A DNA stretch of 14,690 nt from JBDRNO01 sp043811005. Its GTDB lineage: Bacteria; Bacteroidota; Bacteroidia; NORP154. The stretch covers positions 1-14,690 of the forward strand of contig JBDRNO010000269.1 of assembly GCA_043811005.1 (NCBI GenBank). Reading direction: 5' to 3'. This document shows, piece after piece, positions 14,101 to 14,690 of the stretch. Position numbers and translations under genes: made by a program. Numbering within the stretch: position 1 is the stretch's first letter; each line of letters starts with the position of its first letter. The notes below the pieces were generated by a model, which saw nothing but the letters and a program-made list of their open reading frames with translations, searched no databases and was not told the origin of the DNA.

Positions 14101-14690
14101 AAAATATATAACTCTCTTTGGAGCATATATTTTCCACTTGGTTATTCTGGGAATGGATATATAACAATCGCTGTTCAGCAAAAGCCCGTCTGAAGTAACA
14201 AATGAAGCATTGATCACATAAGCCACACCACCCTTGGTTTCCCTTGAAAGAGCCACCCTTACGGGTACATAAGCTGATTTGCCGGGAGCTATATTGATTC
14301 TTTTTTTTGACAGCGATATTAATTTCCAGCTATCGGGTATATTGATAGTTACGCTTCCGGTTAAGCGTTTTTTAGTATTATTTGTGATTTTCAGGACATT
14401 GAAATACAATGAGTCGGGGCTATGTAACGTTTTTTTCTTTACAAAACGCATCACTATCGTATCTTCGGGAATTTTTGGCAGGGGTTCTTCTTTTACTTCC
14501 TCAACAGTGTCTTGCGGTGAAGGGGCAGACAACATTTTATCTATATCATCATGCGTAATGGTGTCCTTTGACTCTTCTGCTGGTGAAGGAAGGGTATCGG
14601 ACTCAATTTGGGCAATTACGGGCTGCAGGCAAATGCAAAAAAATAAACATAATGTAATTATCAGGGATCTTATTAATAATATTTGGACAC
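11158..14690 (-). CDS. large outer-membrane protein: NEW3/Ig-like, usher-like barrel, SdrD-B-like, CarboxypepD-like, SPOR (5' end outside the window)
   Basis: The frame is open to the window edge, so the gene is partial at its 5' end. The first visible codons give a signal-peptide-like IIRS-to-LCLFFCICLQPVIAQ region (about 14688-14610), so only a few codons are missing. Counting from the internal ATG at 14535 (1125 residues): about 20-230 is Ig/NEW3-like (VTINIPDSWKL, INIAPGKSAYVPVRV). About 250-770 is aromatic-rich alternating strand sequence typical of an outer-membrane barrel. It includes TIGDMGAGIGFMGVSGRGIGG, reminiscent of usher proteins. About 776-883 is SdrD-B-like with a calcium-loop-like DLNGNRAKDENE. 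About 884-976 resembles CarboxypepD_reg (ISGKIILV, TDRAGKFILFAPLAGRYRV). About 977-1055 is a Pro/Glu-rich linker. About 1056-1125 is a SPOR domain (GYYIVLASFSNRANAQKYIDKL). SPOR domains bind denuded peptidoglycan in the periplasm. No named family is recognised for the whole. Transport or secretion of a surface polymer is only an inference. Confidence 0.78.
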   Translation of the reverse strand, partial: VQILLIRSLIITLCLFFCICLQPVIAQIESDTLPSPAEESKDTITHDDIDKMLSAPSPQDTVEEVKEEPLPKIPEDTIVMRFVKKKTLHSPDSLYFNVLKITNNTKKRLTGSVTINIPDSWKLISLSKKRINIAPGKSAYVPVRVALSRETKGGVAYVINASFVTSDGLLLNSDCYISIPRITKWKIYAPKRVIYFAQQVEFEKLELNLENKGNSAELIKLELISGESLTMYGSKEGILVTSISLPPNSDTILTFSVKYLPLTLEEIDLNSWRGSSIKIRAYTQNKTENMTVWFKYLKNSFTNILGFGNTPLNLEVTARNLLASFKPRLDFNVYGTILLQKNREINYRFSNPNIASYGDRNSSEYLNYLWTGTRMYVNYTTKDAGITIGDMGAGIGFMGVSGRGIGGYYNFNNNKISAAAVRNIIHPINAASIEHQIRIERFANIRSGLTYINDEYNKINSALGGIGASFLLFKVHHFNTFFSVSNTQHLYNDSTFKLNNTTYIKTDAPDTTLKGFGYQLNYTSIINKFRFNIASIYGSKYHGGSYGGRFEVRGQVNYSINSRHSTFFRYSRYSYQPIRYLQGKMYLSSFFRRESYDLQLVSRLNPKLSISAGPSIETLYQTRDDYMNDTLVPMGSISERLYIRANYRTSRYNTVTPYIICGFTKINEYADSAFGLSFSDISPFTAPFYNAQVGLYIRRKHWGVSVNYYYGPYYIYNQFSYVYGGNFDKSLRIMPYFEKYFLNNKLKFVSYNSYIYNALSNSERIFLNARLEYFFNKGWSMHVNNNLSFYSRYDEETARKISYRNYYLDVGFKKIFDIPQPRVKYYDLTVICFMDLNGNRAKDENEAGLDYILINIERDGLTDTVQLGNFVYADLATDQFGEIHYNNIPGGNYKLDITPLKDLQDLYNLNGAEQYITIESNTTIYIPFVQTNKISGKIILVRDEFSSEGFISVSDIRVTASDTAGNTYSVLTDRAGKFILFAPLAGRYRVTVNNVFGENFELQQPVFNVDFDGYKEYEIEFRFKEKPRSININGGAGSIPPGRTFEERDVIEESPAPPPDEEETVSTRPEITEPAPPVTPEVTPPSAEVKHETTEPFAPTITWEETGYYIVLASFSNRANAQKYIDKLTSKDNALIVGTPQGNFRVVYAYRTEKEATEDLKEKKSIYPTAWISRKQ

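Overview
The window looks like chromosomal DNA of a member of the Bacteroidota (Cytophagia/Sphingobacteriia/Flavobacteriia-like), AT-rich and probably from an uncultured lineage. Three things point there: a DUF4270 lipoprotein, the neighbourhood glmS / DUF4270 / short GT5 'starch synthase' / panC / flippase-like membrane protein / rfaE2 / radA, which I recall as a common Bacteroidota arrangement, and several boxes matching the Bacteroidota promoter element TAnnTTTG upstream of genes. There are no tRNA, rRNA or CRISPR features that I can see.

Left part (1-4620, minus strand): a dispersed AT-rich repeat and a five-copy CCCCTATA tandem repeat lie downstream of glmS (glucosamine-6-phosphate synthase). 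Between glmS and the DUF4270 lipoprotein sits a decayed 23S-IVP/four-helix-bundle gene. Next comes a one-domain glycogen/starch synthase homologue whose usual ADP-glucose-binding KTGGL motif is not conserved. Its promoter is back-to-back with that of panC.

Middle (4621-9488, plus strand): panC (pantothenate synthesis, with no panD after it), an LPG-synthase-TM/flippase-like membrane protein bracketed at both ends by palindromic repeats, rfaE2 (ADP-heptose synthesis), a small lipocalin-like lipoprotein with a probable terminator, and radA. radA is split by an apparent one-base deletion between its zinc finger and its ATPase core.

Right part (9489-14690): a convergent intergenic region carries CGCAAAG-type inverted repeats. 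It is followed on the minus strand by an OmpA-domain coiled-coil lipoprotein and a very large outer-membrane protein, truncated by the window edge. That protein reads as signal peptide, NEW3/Ig-like region, usher-like beta-barrel, SdrD-B-like domain, carboxypeptidase-regulatory-like domain, Pro-rich linker and SPOR domain. The pair suggests an envelope assembly linking an outer-membrane barrel to peptidoglycan, and it is the best candidate here for something undescribed.

The shared theme is the cell envelope: glmS feeds amino sugars to peptidoglycan and LPS, rfaE2 feeds LPS heptose, and the lipoproteins, flippase-like protein, OmpA protein and barrel-SPOR protein all act in or on the envelope. 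Intergenic regions are unusually rich in short palindromes and dispersed repeats.
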